DNA from: Pseudoroseomonas ludipueritiae
Lineage (GTDB): Bacteria > Pseudomonadota > Alphaproteobacteria > Acetobacterales > Acetobacteraceae
Length of the DNA: 55,940 nt
Reading direction: 5' to 3'
NCBI RefSeq assembly: GCF_014490445.1
Contig: NZ_JACTUZ010000016.1
Span: 1-55,940, forward strand
Below the pieces are notes generated by a model that saw only the letters and a list, made by a program, of their open reading frames with translations, was not told where the DNA came from and did not search any database. Position 1 is the first letter of the stretch. Each line of letters starts with the position of its first letter. Position numbers and translations under genes: made by a program. Positions 9,110 through 17,559 of the stretch are shown here, one piece after another.

Positions 9110-10084
9110 TCACGCGGCTGGCAGGAAGCGGCGGATGGTGCCGGCAATCTCCCGGTGGTGCGTTTCCAGGGCGAAGTGGCCGGCATCGAGCAGATGCACC
9201 TCCGCCTTCGGCAGGTCGCGCCTGTAGGCCTCGGCGCCGGCTGGCAGGAAGTACGGGTCGTTCTTGCCCCAGACCGCCAGCAGCGGCGGCTGGTGCTGCC
9301 GGAGATAGCTCTGGAAGGCGGGATAGAGCGCCACATTCGTCCGGTAGCTCAGGATGAGGTCGAGCTGGATGTCGGCTGCTTCCGCGCGGTGCATGAAGAA
9401 CTGGTCGAGCAGGTAGCCATCGGGAGGGACACGCCCCGCCGGCGCACCCTGCTCATACTGGGACCGGATAAACTCGTCGGTCAGCGCGGCACGGCAGCGG
9501 GCGCGGTTCTCCTCCGTCGGCTCGCGCCAGTAGGCTTGCCAGGATTCCCATTCCGGGCTCAGCCCTTCCAGATAGGCATTGCCGTTCTGCGAGATGATCG
9601 CGGTCACCCGCTCAGGCTGCGCCATGGCCAGCCGCAGGCCGGTGGGCGCGCCGTAATCGAAGATGTAGAGCGCGTAGCGCCGCAGGCCGATGGCATCGAC
9701 GAATTGGCCGATCACACGTGCCAGGTTGTCGAAGCTGTAGTCGAAGGCGCCGCGTGCCGGTGCCCTGGTCAGGCCGAAGCCAGGCAGGTCCGGCGCGATC
9801 ACCCGGTAACGGTCGGCGAGCAGCGGGATCAGATCGCGGAACATGTGGCTGCTGGTGGGGAAGCCGTGCAGCAGCAGCAGGACCGGCGCGTCGGCCGGCC
9901 CGGCCTCGCGGAAGAAGACCTCCACGGGGCCAACCTGTTGGGTGCGGTACTGGATGTCGGGCATGGTCGTCTCCGTGAAGGGTGCCAGGCGGGCGGCGGC
10001 CGGGGCGAAAGGCGCCGTGGCCGGGGCCGCTGCCAGGGAAAGCAGAAGGGCGCGGCGCTGAAGCGCCGGAATCGTCTGGTTCAT
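9110..10084 (-). CDS. Alpha/beta hydrolase, epoxide hydrolase/haloalkane dehalogenase-like, with export signal
   Basis: 324 residues from the ATG at 10084; the open frame continues far upstream but only this start gives a sensible protein. The N-terminus MNQTIPALQRRALLLSLAAA followed by Ala/Pro-rich sequence looks like a twin-Arg or Sec signal. An internal Met before DIQYRTQQVG would give a cytosolic form. Motifs: HGFPTSSHMFRDL (oxyanion HGxP), nucleophile Asp in YIFDYGAPTG, acid in VWGKNDPYF and base His in DAGHFALE. The Asp nucleophile and HGxP motif place it with epoxide hydrolases and dehalogenases rather than Ser esterases. It is divergent from a LysR regulator 94 bases away, which probably controls it. 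Confidence 0.85.
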   Translation of the reverse strand: MNQTIPALQRRALLLSLAAAPATAPFAPAAARLAPFTETTMPDIQYRTQQVGPVEVFFREAGPADAPVLLLLHGFPTSSHMFRDLIPLLADRYRVIAPDLPGFGLTRAPARGAFDYSFDNLARVIGQFVDAIGLRRYALYIFDYGAPTGLRLAMAQPERVTAIISQNGNAYLEGLSPEWESWQAYWREPTEENRARCRAALTDEFIRSQYEQGAPAGRVPPDGYLLDQFFMHRAEAADIQLDLILSYRTNVALYPAFQSYLRQHQPPLLAVWGKNDPYFLPAGAEAYRRDLPKAEVHLLDAGHFALETHHREIAGTIRRFLPAA

Positions 10085-10161
10085 GGCGTCACCTCGCTGC
10101 GGTGGAGCCAAGCTAGTGGCTTGCACGGAGCGGCTGAATGCGCGTTGGATGACGCGCTTGA

Positions 10162-10176
10162 TTTCAGGATCTGAAA
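10162..10176. promoter_or_regulatory. Palindrome TTTCAG-GAT-CTGAAA, probable LysR-type site
   Basis: Perfect 6-3-6 inverted repeat two bases before the ATG of the LysR gene. Its inner part fits the T-N11-A rule for LysR sites. Position suggests autoregulation of the regulator and possible control of the divergent hydrolase. Confidence 0.45.
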
Positions 10177-10178
10177 CG

Positions 10179-11117
10179 ATGGACCGGCTGGACGCGATGG
10201 AGATAGCCATCGCCGCCATCGACGAAGGCTCGCTCGCCGCTGCCGCGCGGCGGTTCGGCCGCTCGGCGGCGGCGGCCACGCGCGCTATCGCTCTCCTGGA
10301 AGAGGATGCGGGGGAGACGCTGCTGCTGCGCTCCACGCGCGGCCTGCGCCCGACCGAGGCCGGCGAGCGCCACGCCACGGTCTGGCGCGAGGTGCTGGCC
10401 CGGCTGGCCGAGATCCGGAAGGAACAGGCGCCGAATGTCATCAACGGCACGCTGGTGCTGACCGCGCCGGAGCTGTTCGGGCGCCTGAAGGTGGCGCCGG
10501 TACTGGAAGCATTCCTCGAAGCGCATCCCGAGGTGCGGGCGCGGGCGCTGCTCCTGAACCGCATGGTCGACATGGTGGGCGAAGGTATCGATGTCGCGGT
10601 CCGGCTGGCGCATCTGCAAGACAGCGGCCTGGTCGCGGTGAGGCTTGGCGAGGTGCGGCAGGTCATCTGTGCCTCGCCCGCCTATCTCGCCCGCCATGGC
10701 CTGCCGCGGGAGCCCACGGAGCTGGCCGGCCATCGCTGCATCGGGGTGAACCCGGATGGAAACCGCGAGCTCTGGACGTTCCGGCAGAAGGCCGGCAGCG
10801 CGCGGACACGGTCGGTGCAGGTGCGGACGCAGCTCTCCATCACCAGCGTCGGAACGGGGCTCGATGCGGCACTGCGGGGCAAGGGGCTGGTGCGCGCGCT
10901 CTCCTATCAGGTGGCCGGGCCATTGGCGGTGGGCCAGCTGCGGCGCGTGCTCACCTCCTTCGAGCCGGAAGCGGTCCCGGTGCACATGATCTTCCGGCCG
11001 AACCCGAGGCCCTGGTCGCCGGTGCGCGCCTTCGTGGACCATGCCGTGCCGGCGCTGCGGCGGGAACTGGCGCAGACCGCTGCCGTGGTCGACTGGTTAC
11101 CCACGCCTCAGGATTAG
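10179..11117 (+). CDS. LysR-family transcriptional regulator
   Basis: 312 residues from the ATG at 10179. The N-terminal winged helix-turn-helix (residues 1-60) reads AAIDEGSLAAAARRFGRSAAAATRAI, then LLLRSTRGLRPTEAGE, a typical LysR wing. Residues ~90-290 form the periplasmic-binding-like effector domain (TLVLTAPELFGRLKVAPVLEAFL). Longer in-frame starts would overlap the divergent hydrolase and were rejected. The divergent layout and the palindrome at 10162-10176 suggest control of itself and of the adjacent hydrolase; the effector is unknown. Confidence 0.9.
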   Translation: MDRLDAMEIAIAAIDEGSLAAAARRFGRSAAAATRAIALLEEDAGETLLLRSTRGLRPTEAGERHATVWREVLARLAEIRKEQAPNVINGTLVLTAPELFGRLKVAPVLEAFLEAHPEVRARALLLNRMVDMVGEGIDVAVRLAHLQDSGLVAVRLGEVRQVICASPAYLARHGLPREPTELAGHRCIGVNPDGNRELWTFRQKAGSARTRSVQVRTQLSITSVGTGLDAALRGKGLVRALSYQVAGPLAVGQLRRVLTSFEPEAVPVHMIFRPNPRPWSPVRAFVDHAVPALRRELAQTAAVVDWLPTPQD

Positions 11118-11141
11118 GATGGCACCGGCCCCAGCCATCCT
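11116..11141. terminator. Terminator hairpin after the LysR gene
   Basis: Perfect 8-bp stem AGGATGGC / GCCATCCT with a 10-base loop, starting within the stop codon of the LysR gene. No T-tract. Confidence 0.5.
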
Positions 11142-11456
11142 GAGACCCGCCGTTACCGGTTCGGCGGGCATGGCCGGGATCGGGGGAGGTGCTCGGTCTC
11201 CTTCGCGTGGCTGATGCGGAGCAGTTCCAGGTGTTGCCCGCCGAACTGGTTTCCTGAATGCCAGAACGGCCGTTCCGCCTGAGCCTTCATTCCACCATTG
11301 GGCGGCGGATTTCGAACGTCCAAAGCTGCATGAGCGGTTGCACCCGGGATTATCAGATGCGATAGCGGCCTCCGGGTGTTCGCTCCGGAGGCGGTGCGGG
11401 CAGGGTTCAGCGTTGGTCGGGCCGCCAGCGGAATGAATTGCGCCCGGAGGCACCCC
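11142..11456. other. Intergenic region upstream of nhaA, no gene recognised
   Basis: About 315 bases between the LysR terminator and nhaA. Overlapping reading frames exist on both strands but none resembles a known protein. It presumably carries the nhaA promoter. The only clear signal is the GGAGG ribosome site at 11446-11450. Confidence 0.4.
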
Positions 11457-12644
11457 ATGGCCCAGCACCGCCACATTCAGCCGAGTGCCCTGCGCCGTTT
11501 CCTGGATGGCCAGTCCTCCGCGGGGCTGGTTCTGATGGGGGCGGCTGCCCTGGCCCTGGCGATCGCCAACTCCCCTCTTGGGCCGGGCTATGAAGCCCTC
11601 CTGCATGCCTATCTGGGGCCGCTGTCCCTTGGCCACTGGATCAATGACGGCCTGATGGCCGTGTTCTTTCTGCTCGTCGGCCTCGAGATCAAGCGCGAGG
11701 TTCTGGATGGCCAGCTCTCCACCTGGCCGCGCCGCGCCCTGCCGAGCATCGCGGCCGCCGGTGGCATGATGGTGCCCGCGTTGGTGTACCTGGCCTTCAA
11801 CTCCGGCCCGACGGCCCATGGCTGGGCCATTCCTGCCGCCACGGATATCGCCTTCGCCCTTGGCGTCATTTCCCTGCTGGGCAGACGGGTGCCCGCCTCG
11901 TTGCGCGTCTTCCTGACGGCGCTGGCCATCATCGACGACCTGGGCGCCGTCATCATCATCGCCCTGTTCTACACCGCCGGGCTCTCGCTGCCGGACTTGG
12001 CGGGTGCCGCCGTGGTGGTCGCCATCCTGGCGGGGATGAACAGGCTGGGTGTCCGGCGCCTCCCGCCTTATCTCCTGCTCGGGCTCGTGCTTTGGGTTCT
12101 GGTGCTGCGCTCGGGCGTTCATGCCACGCTGGCGGGCGTGATTCTCGCCTTCACGATCCCCTTGCAAGCCACTCCCGGCAGGCCGGATGCGGCTTCCGGC
12201 AGCCCCCTCCACCGGCTGGAGCATGGCCTGCACCTGCCCGTCGGCTTCCTTGTCGTGCCCATCTTCGGGTTGGCCAATGCCGGGGTGCCCTTCCTCGGCC
12301 TGCCCGCGGAAGCGCTGGCGGCGCCGGTCACGCTTGGCGTCGGGCTCGGTTTGCTCGTGGGCAAGCTGGTGGGGGTGCTGGGCTTTTCCATGCTGGCCAT
12401 CCGCCTGGGCCTCGCGGATATGCCGGCCTATGCGGGGCGGCTCCAGATGGCCGGGACGGCACTGCTCTGCGGCATCGGCTTCACCATGAGCCTCTTTATC
12501 ACCCTGCTGGCCTTCCCCGGCGATCCGCTGCTGCAGGCACAGGCCAAGATCGGCATCCTCGGCGGCTCGCTTCTTGCCGGTTTGCTGGGCTATGGACTGC
12601 TCCGCCTGGCTCCGCAGGATTGGCCGGGAACGCCATCGCGATAG
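11457..12644 (+). CDS. nhaA: Na+/H+ antiporter NhaA
   Basis: Inner-membrane antiporter of 395 residues that exchanges internal Na+ for protons, serving pH and salt homeostasis. Hallmarks: [25 protein letters not shown] in the N-terminal third, [13 protein letters not shown] (the Asp133 region of E. coli NhaA), and the paired ion-binding aspartates in [14 protein letters not shown]. The later [14 protein letters not shown] and [16 protein letters not shown] segments complete the fold of about 12 helices. The start at 11457 has GGAGG seven bases upstream; upstream in-frame starts lack a site. It appears monocistronic. Confidence 0.96.
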   Translation: MAQHRHIQPSALRRFLDGQSSAGLVLMGAAALALAIANSPLGPGYEALLHAYLGPLSLGHWINDGLMAVFFLLVGLEIKREVLDGQLSTWPRRALPSIAAAGGMMVPALVYLAFNSGPTAHGWAIPAATDIAFALGVISLLGRRVPASLRVFLTALAIIDDLGAVIIIALFYTAGLSLPDLAGAAVVVAILAGMNRLGVRRLPPYLLLGLVLWVLVLRSGVHATLAGVILAFTIPLQATPGRPDAASGSPLHRLEHGLHLPVGFLVVPIFGLANAGVPFLGLPAEALAAPVTLGVGLGLLVGKLVGVLGFSMLAIRLGLADMPAYAGRLQMAGTALLCGIGFTMSLFITLLAFPGDPLLQAQAKIGILGGSLLAGLLGYGLLRLAPQDWPGTPSR

Positions 12645-12893
12645 CCCGTGACGCCGGCTCTTTCGGCCTGGCCCGGTCCCCGGCATCTTCTTCCGCTTCG
12701 CAGGAGCCGCCCTGATCGTGCCGCGGACGGCGCGGCTGGTGGAGGAGGGGACCTCCGTGCCCCTCCCGGTCTCCATGGCCTCCTTGTTCTCGCCCTTCTC
12801 TGCTGCGGCACGCTTATCTGGTTCGTCCGGCACATCGCCGGCCTCTCCTCCAACTGTGCGGATGGCGGCCAATAGCCGCACTCCAGCTCCGTG

Positions 12894-14018
12894 CTAGGCG
12901 GCGGCATCGTCGCGGCTGTGGACGCCCGCGGCTTGCAGGATGTCATCTATGTTCCGCGTCAACTGCCGCCATGCCAACGACAAGCCGAGAACCTGCTCGG
13001 CCTCCTCCCGTGGCAGTGAATGCAGCAGCCCTTCCAGGCGCATGTCCTCGATCACCGTTGCAACTTCGTTGACAGGGCCTTGAACGTTGGCGGCACGGCC
13101 CGGCGCTTCTCTGCCAGCCAATGCTTTCCCTAGCTCGCAAAGAAAACGATCCACCGCCCGCGTGGCGTTCCGTACAGGCTCGGCCAGGCGGCCTTTTGCC
13201 TCCTCCGACAGAGGCTGGGCACTGAGGCGGTCCGCCATGGCAAGGGTATACCATAGCCGCTCAGTCTGCTTCAGAAGGGCGATGAGGGACATGCGGCGCG
13301 CCCGCCTCCGGCTGAGGCGCGTCTGCTGGATCATGGCATCGGCCGCCGCCAGTTCGCGGGCAATCCGCTCATGCGCCACCTGAAGATCCGCCGCATCCTG
13401 CGCGAGGATCTTTGCCATGGATGTGGAAAGAAGCTCGCTGCAGCCCGCCAGTGCCTGCGCCAGGTGCTGTTCCGCGCTGCGGTGGGCCTGGCGCGGCAGA
13501 ATGAGCACACTCGCCGCCGCGCCGGCCGTGGCTCCCAAGGCGATGGCGGCGATCTTGAGCAATGCATCCTCGATCAACTCCATGCCCGGAGCAACGATCA
13601 GGATGGCGACCGGAACCAAGCCATAGCTGAACCGCGGCTTGAGCCCCGCGAGAAGGCTCATGCTTCCGATTCCCACCAGCAAGGACAGGATTGTCTGCCA
13701 GCCGCCGAGGCCGATCAGATAGATGCAGGCCAGGGCGATGAGGGAGCCCAGCATGGCACCCAGAACCCGGTCTTTCGCGGCCGTCAGGGTGCCGCCGACG
13801 CTGCCCTGGATAACATAAAGCGCCGAGAACACGGCCCAGGATGGATCAGGAAGGCGAAGCCAGCGCGCGGCATTATAGGAGATCAGGACAGCCAGGATTG
13901 TCTGGAGTGTCAGGCGGAAGGGGTCCCAGCGGGTCGCGTTGAGGCAGTGCGCGCAGAGCCGGCGAAAGCGGGAACTGGCGTGGCGTGGCGGACCTCCGGG
14001 CGCTTTGAACAGCATCAT
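12894..14018 (-). CDS. FUSC-family membrane protein (aromatic-acid exporter-like)
   Basis: Predicted inner-membrane protein of about 374 residues. The N-terminal half has five to six membrane segments: FRLTLQTILAVLISYNAARWL, WAVFSALYVIQGSVGGTL, then TKDRVLGAMLGSLIALACIYLIGL-like and further helices to about residue 175. This is the FUSC domain found in AaeB/YccS-type exporters. The C-terminal half is soluble and helical, rich in Arg, Ala and Leu. Family members export aromatic acids or are uncharacterised; the substrate is unknown. The start is unsure: two adjacent ATGs at 14018/14015, an ATG at 14039 and a GTG at 14081 are in frame and none has a good ribosome site. It converges with nhaA. 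Confidence 0.8.
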   Translation of the reverse strand: MMLFKAPGGPPRHASSRFRRLCAHCLNATRWDPFRLTLQTILAVLISYNAARWLRLPDPSWAVFSALYVIQGSVGGTLTAAKDRVLGAMLGSLIALACIYLIGLGGWQTILSLLVGIGSMSLLAGLKPRFSYGLVPVAILIVAPGMELIEDALLKIAAIALGATAGAAASVLILPRQAHRSAEQHLAQALAGCSELLSTSMAKILAQDAADLQVAHERIARELAAADAMIQQTRLSRRRARRMSLIALLKQTERLWYTLAMADRLSAQPLSEEAKGRLAEPVRNATRAVDRFLCELGKALAGREAPGRAANVQGPVNEVATVIEDMRLEGLLHSLPREEAEQVLGLSLAWRQLTRNIDDILQAAGVHSRDDAAA

Positions 14019-14218
14019 GCAAGGTAGAATTCGTGCCATGCCGCATTGTTGCGCGAACCGCCTCGCGCCTCGCCATCCCACGGGCGCGCTCCCCAGGAGC
14101 GGCTGGGCGCGAGGCCACCAAAGGCGGCAAGGGCGAGGGCCAGGAAAGCGCGGATGAAGCCGGACACGTGAACCTGCCAGATTCCCCGCCCCGTTGGCGC
14201 CATGCGTGAGACCGGCCG

Positions 14219-15214
14219 CTACCTTGCGCTGGCGGCGCTGACACCAGGGTGGGCCCGATCCACCCGGGCGGCGCCATGCCCGTGGCGCCCCAGGGAGCGG
14301 GCAAGGGAATCCTCCATCAGCATCAGTTCCCGGAAGGCCGCCTCAAGCTCCGCCAGCACCGCGTCGCTCGCCCGCACCAACGGCAGCCGCGGCTTCCAGT
14401 CGCACAATCCGAGCAGGCCCATGGCACCCTTCACGGGCACCGGGTTGGTTTCCGTGAACAGGGCCTGGTGCAAGGGGGACAGCCAGTCCCGCAACTGCGC
14501 CGCCCGCTCGAAGTCCCGCTCAAGCCAGGCCTCCTGCATGCCGGCGCAGAGCGCCGGCACGAGGTTCGCCGTGACCGAGATGCACCCGCTGCCTCCCATG
14601 GCCAGATGCGCCAGCGCCGTCGCATCGTCGCCCGACAGTTGCCGCAGGTCCGCCCCGCAAAGGCGGCGGAGGTTCGCCGGGCGGGCGAGGTCGGCCGTGG
14701 CGTCCTTGACGGCGCTGATGATGCCCTTCTCGAACAGCCTCGCGATGGTCTGGTCCTCGAACCGCACCCCGACGCGCGAGGGGACGTCGTAGAGGATGAT
14801 CGGCAGGCCGGAGGCGCTGCCGATCGCCCGCAGATGCGCCTGCAAACCCTCCTGCGACGGCCTAACATAGGGAGGCGCGGCGCAGAGCAGCGCCGAGGCG
14901 CCGCATTTCCCGGCGGCGGCCGCCATGGCGACAGCCGCCTGGGTGCATGGCGCGCCAATGCCGGCGATCACCGGCACCCTGCCGCCGACGGCCTCGTCCA
15001 CCGCGTGGATCGCCCGGAGCTGTTCATCGGGTGTCATGGCCGCGGCCTCGCCCGTGCTGCCGCAGACCACGACGCCCGAGGCGCCTCGGCTGACGGCACG
15101 CTCCGCCAGGCGGCCGAGGGTGTCCTCGTCAAGCTCGCCATCCCCTGCGCGGAACGGTGTGACAAGCGCCGAAATCGAGCCGCGCAGGATCATGGATTGA
15201 TGACGCATCAGCAT
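14219..15214 (-). CDS. DapA-family aldolase/lyase (dihydrodipicolinate synthase-like)
   Basis: 331-residue class I aldolase of the DapA/N-acetylneuraminate lyase family. Visible: VTPFRAGDGELDE, the CGSTGEAAAM substrate-carboxylate motif, Tyr in IILYDVPSRVG, the Schiff-base Lys in ISAVKDATADL and GGSGCISVTAN. These enzymes add pyruvate to, or cleave it from, aldehydes. This could be DapA itself, but the isolated context and the partner gene of unknown function leave other substrates open, such as keto-deoxy sugar acids or hydroxyproline derivatives. The ATG at 15214 is 10 bases past the stop of the upstream partner gene; ATGs at 15208 and 15193 are alternatives. Confidence 0.85.
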   Translation of the reverse strand: MLMRHQSMILRGSISALVTPFRAGDGELDEDTLGRLAERAVSRGASGVVVCGSTGEAAAMTPDEQLRAIHAVDEAVGGRVPVIAGIGAPCTQAAVAMAAAAGKCGASALLCAAPPYVRPSQEGLQAHLRAIGSASGLPIILYDVPSRVGVRFEDQTIARLFEKGIISAVKDATADLARPANLRRLCGADLRQLSGDDATALAHLAMGGSGCISVTANLVPALCAGMQEAWLERDFERAAQLRDWLSPLHQALFTETNPVPVKGAMGLLGLCDWKPRLPLVRASDAVLAELEAAFRELMLMEDSLARSLGRHGHGAARVDRAHPGVSAASAR

Positions 15215-15224
15215 GGCAGCGGCC

Positions 15225-15770
15225 TCAGGACGAAGGAATGGCGGCGGCGAAGCGGCCAGTGACCACAAGGGCATCGCCCTTGGTGCGGCGCAGGCGCAGG
15301 CGGGTGTAACCCAGCGCGTTCAGCCGCGTGACCAAGCTGCGGGCCAGCCGGGCCGTGCCGGTGCCCAGGAGCCGCATGGCGAGCCGCCCATCATGGGCGC
15401 CGCGCAGCAGAGCCTTGCGGGCACAGAAGGCAATCTCCTCCGCCTGCTCCAGCGAGCAGACCTGCGGGGCGACGACCACCTCGGCCGCCTCGGGATGCGC
15501 CGGCGCCTTCGCGACGCCCATGGCGGACCGGCAGCCGCGGCGCACGGAGGCGCAGAGAAGGTCGGCCGTCGTGCCGCCGACGACCAGAACGCGGTCTTCG
15601 GCCGATGCCTCGACTTCATCGAGCAGGCCGCCGTCATCCTCGGAAGACTGGCGCATGATGTGATGGATACGTGCGGGCCGGCTCAGCAGAACCATCGTTG
15701 CATCCAGCGAACTGTGTTCGTCAAGGATGTCGGCCTTGCCGGCCTTGGTCACGTCAGCAGAAAGAAGCAT
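15225..15770 (-). CDS. Protein of unknown function paired with the DapA-like aldolase
   Basis: 181 residues from the ATG at 15770, preceded at five bases by GGAGG, a strong reason to prefer it over the longer open frame to 15851. Not recognised. The central stretch RVLVVGGTTADLLCASVRRG resembles the glycine-rich first motif of a Rossmann or SAM-methyltransferase fold. VVVAPQVCSLEQAEEIAF follows, where a methyltransferase would have its acidic motif. The C-terminus RLRLRRTKGDALVVTGRFAAA could be the terminal beta strands. At 181 residues it is shorter than a typical methyltransferase, so the assignment is only a shape resemblance. The 10-base gap to the aldolase indicates one operon. Confidence 0.7.
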   Translation of the reverse strand: MLLSADVTKAGKADILDEHSSLDATMVLLSRPARIHHIMRQSSEDDGGLLDEVEASAEDRVLVVGGTTADLLCASVRRGCRSAMGVAKAPAHPEAAEVVVAPQVCSLEQAEEIAFCARKALLRGAHDGRLAMRLLGTGTARLARSLVTRLNALGYTRLRLRRTKGDALVVTGRFAAAIPSS

Positions 15771-15862
15771 GGGAACCTCCACGCTTATGTTCTGCTCGCC
15801 CTCCGCATAAAGAAGCAGTAGCGATTCCGCGCGAGGATCATAAAAAACCAATCAAGGACGGA

Positions 15863-16141
15863 TCAGCTCAGCGACGCCGCGCGTGCGGCCAAACCGATGA
15901 TCGCGTAGGCGGCGGCTTCATCCCAGTTCGTCAGCCTGCCACCGAACTTCGGCTCGCGCAGGACCGCCGCCGTCAGCACGCAGCAGGCGGCGGTGAGGAA
16001 GGCCAGGTATGAGAAGGTCTGCCAGGGGCCGCCCCGCGGGTCGTGGTAGACAGCCGACAGAATGGCGATGCAGCCGAGCCGGAGAGCGAAGCGCCCCAGC
16101 ACGCGCAGTGACGCGATGGCTGAAGGAGGCAGGCGGCGCAT
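15863..16141 (-). CDS. Small membrane protein, unknown function
   Basis: 92 residues with two hydrophobic segments: about residues 15-32 (RFALRLGCIAILSAVYH) and 42-62 (FSYLAFLTAACCVLTAAVL). The loop between them, DPRGGPWQT, is polar. The C-terminus LTNWDEAAAYAIIGLAARA is amphipathic. It has no recognised domain but has coding-like composition and lies between the porin and the aldolase pair on the same strand, 52 bases from the porin stop. It may be co-transcribed with the porin. Confidence 0.6.
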   Translation of the reverse strand: MRRLPPSAIASLRVLGRFALRLGCIAILSAVYHDPRGGPWQTFSYLAFLTAACCVLTAAVLREPKFGGRLTNWDEAAAYAIIGLAARAASLS

Positions 16142-16160
16142 TGCGACAGTTTCCCGCGCT

Positions 16161-16181
16161 GCCGCGGCCAGGAGCCGCGGC
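16161..16181. terminator. Hairpin after the porin gene
   Basis: 7-bp perfect stem GCCGCGG / CCGCGGC with a 7-base loop, 13 bases beyond the stop of the minus-strand porin gene. No T-tract. Confidence 0.4.
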
Positions 16182-16193
16182 AGGATCGAGGCT

Positions 16194-16943
16194 TCAGAAC
16201 TTGCGGCTCAGCGTGACCATCACCCGGTCGTCGCAGACCTTCTGGCCGCCGGAACACCGGCTTTGGGAAATGTCGGTGCCATAGTAGCCGACCGCCAGCG
16301 TGACGCCCGCGAAGACCTCGCGCGACAGGCTCGCGGACCATGTGGCGTAATCCGGCGTGCCGAAGCGCGGCTCATGCTCGATCCACTGGTGGCCGAACCG
16401 GCCAGAGGCGGTGAAACCCAGCGGCAAGGCGACATCCGCCCCGCCCTCCAGGTACACGCCTGTGCCGGACTGCCCGAAGAAGTTGGGCGATACAGACAGG
16501 CCGCCGACGAGGGTGACGGTGCCGATGGCCTTGCTCGCCTTCAGCGCACCCTCGATGTAGTCGATGTTGTAGCCGCCGGAGGGACGGCTGTAGCCCGGAT
16601 AGCTGTAGTAGATGGCCCCGATGTCCCAGGCGATGCCGAGCGCCTCGAACCGGTAGCCGGCCAGCAGGTCCAGTTCCTGCCGCGCGTCGGTGCCGGCGAA
16701 GGCGACGTTGCTGGCGAAGGCGCCGAGATACAGGCCGCTGTCGTGCAGCGCCTCGAAGGTGCCCTGGATGGCCGGGCGGTTGCGCGTCTGGCTGATGCCG
16801 CGGAACAGGTAGTCGCTGGACACCGCCGGCATGGCGGTGAGCGTGAGGCCGAGCGCCTCAACCCTCATCTGCGCCGAGGCGGCGGCGGGCGCGAGGAGGA
16901 CAGCGGCCAAAGCGAAGGCTGCCGCGGAAGCAATGCGGTTCAT
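16194..16943 (-). CDS. TorF-family putative outer-membrane porin
   Basis: 249 residues. The signal peptide is MNRIASAAAFALAAVLL followed by APAAASAQ. The mature part is a series of alternating amphipathic strands ending in VMVTLSRKF, the terminal Phe being typical of outer-membrane beta barrels. The strand opening SSDYLFRGISQTRNRPAIQGTFE and then SGLYLGAFASNVAFAG match the conserved TorF/TIGR02001 family of uncharacterised porins. The two Cys in RCSGGQKVCDD form a likely disulfide in a late loop. It lies just after kdpC on the same strand but is separated by a hairpin, so it is probably independent. Confidence 0.88.
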   Translation of the reverse strand: MNRIASAAAFALAAVLLAPAAASAQMRVEALGLTLTAMPAVSSDYLFRGISQTRNRPAIQGTFEALHDSGLYLGAFASNVAFAGTDARQELDLLAGYRFEALGIAWDIGAIYYSYPGYSRPSGGYNIDYIEGALKASKAIGTVTLVGGLSVSPNFFGQSGTGVYLEGGADVALPLGFTASGRFGHQWIEHEPRFGTPDYATWSASLSREVFAGVTLAVGYYGTDISQSRCSGGQKVCDDRVMVTLSRKF

Positions 16944-16979
16944 GGGTCAGTCCGGTGTGAGAAAGGAAAACCTGGGGAA

Positions 16980-16997
16980 GGGCCGCCACGGCGGCCC
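16980..16997. terminator. Hairpin after kdpC
   Basis: GGGCCGC-CACG-GCGGCCC, a 7-bp stem and 4-base loop, just beyond the kdpC stop on the minus strand and before the porin start. Likely end of the kdpFABC transcript. Confidence 0.5.
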
Positions 16998-17004
16998 CAC
17001 CCGC

Positions 17005-17556
17005 TCAGCGCAGCGTGTCGAGCGCCAGGTTGAGTTGCAGGACGTTGACGCGCGGCTCGCCCAGCAGGCCCAGTTCACGGCCTTCGGTGTGCTGCCGCAG
17101 CAAGGTCAGCACGCGGGCCTCCGGCAGGCCGCGCGCGGCGGCGATGCGCGGCACTTGGCGTGCCGCGTTCTCCGGGCTGATATGCGGGTCGAGGCCGGAG
17201 CCCGAGGCGGTGACGGCATCGGCCGGCACCGGCTTCGGCCCCGCGGCGGCCACGCGCTCACGCACGGCCTCGGCCAGCTTGGCGCTGGTCGGCCCTTGCT
17301 GGGAGGCGGCGGCGGCGCTGGCATCGTAGCCGCTCCCGGCCGCCGAGGGCCGGGGATGGAAGTAGCGGGGCTCCGCGAAGGCCTGGCCGATGAGCGCGGA
17401 GCCAACCACCTGGCCGTCGCGCTCGATCAGGCTGCCGCCCGCCTGGCCGGGGAAGACCGCACCGGCGATGCCGGTCATGGCGGCGGGTGCGGCCAGCCCC
17501 AGCAGGCCGGTGAAGAGCAGCACGGTGGTGGTGGCGGCGCGCAGAATGCCGGTCAT
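17005..17556 (-). CDS. kdpC: Potassium-transporting ATPase subunit KdpC
   Basis: 183-residue small subunit that stabilises the KdpFABC K+ pump and influences ATP affinity. One N-terminal membrane helix (ILRAATTTVLLFTGLLGLAAP) anchors a periplasmic domain. Conserved family stretches include GQAFAEPRYFHPRPSAAG, YDASAAAASQQGPTS, then ASGSGLDPHISPENAARQVPRIAAARGL and the C-terminal EPRVNVLQLNLALD. It starts three bases after kdpB, in the usual kdpFABC order. Confidence 0.97.
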   Translation of the reverse strand: MTGILRAATTTVLLFTGLLGLAAPAAMTGIAGAVFPGQAGGSLIERDGQVVGSALIGQAFAEPRYFHPRPSAAGSGYDASAAAASQQGPTSAKLAEAVRERVAAAGPKPVPADAVTASGSGLDPHISPENAARQVPRIAAARGLPEARVLTLLRQHTEGRELGLLGEPRVNVLQLNLALDTLR

Positions 17557-17559
17557 GGT

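Noticed and set aside
12648-12875. 75-codon plus-strand frame with a hydrophobic stretch (LLVLALLCCGTLIWFV)
   Set aside because: GTG start without ribosome site, low-complexity first half and no known match. A real small membrane protein cannot be excluded, but support is too thin.
11097-12881. 594-codon minus-strand frame over nhaA
   Set aside because: Composition is Gln/His/Arg/Gly-rich with no motifs, whereas nhaA on the plus strand is unmistakable. Typical antisense shadow in GC-rich DNA.
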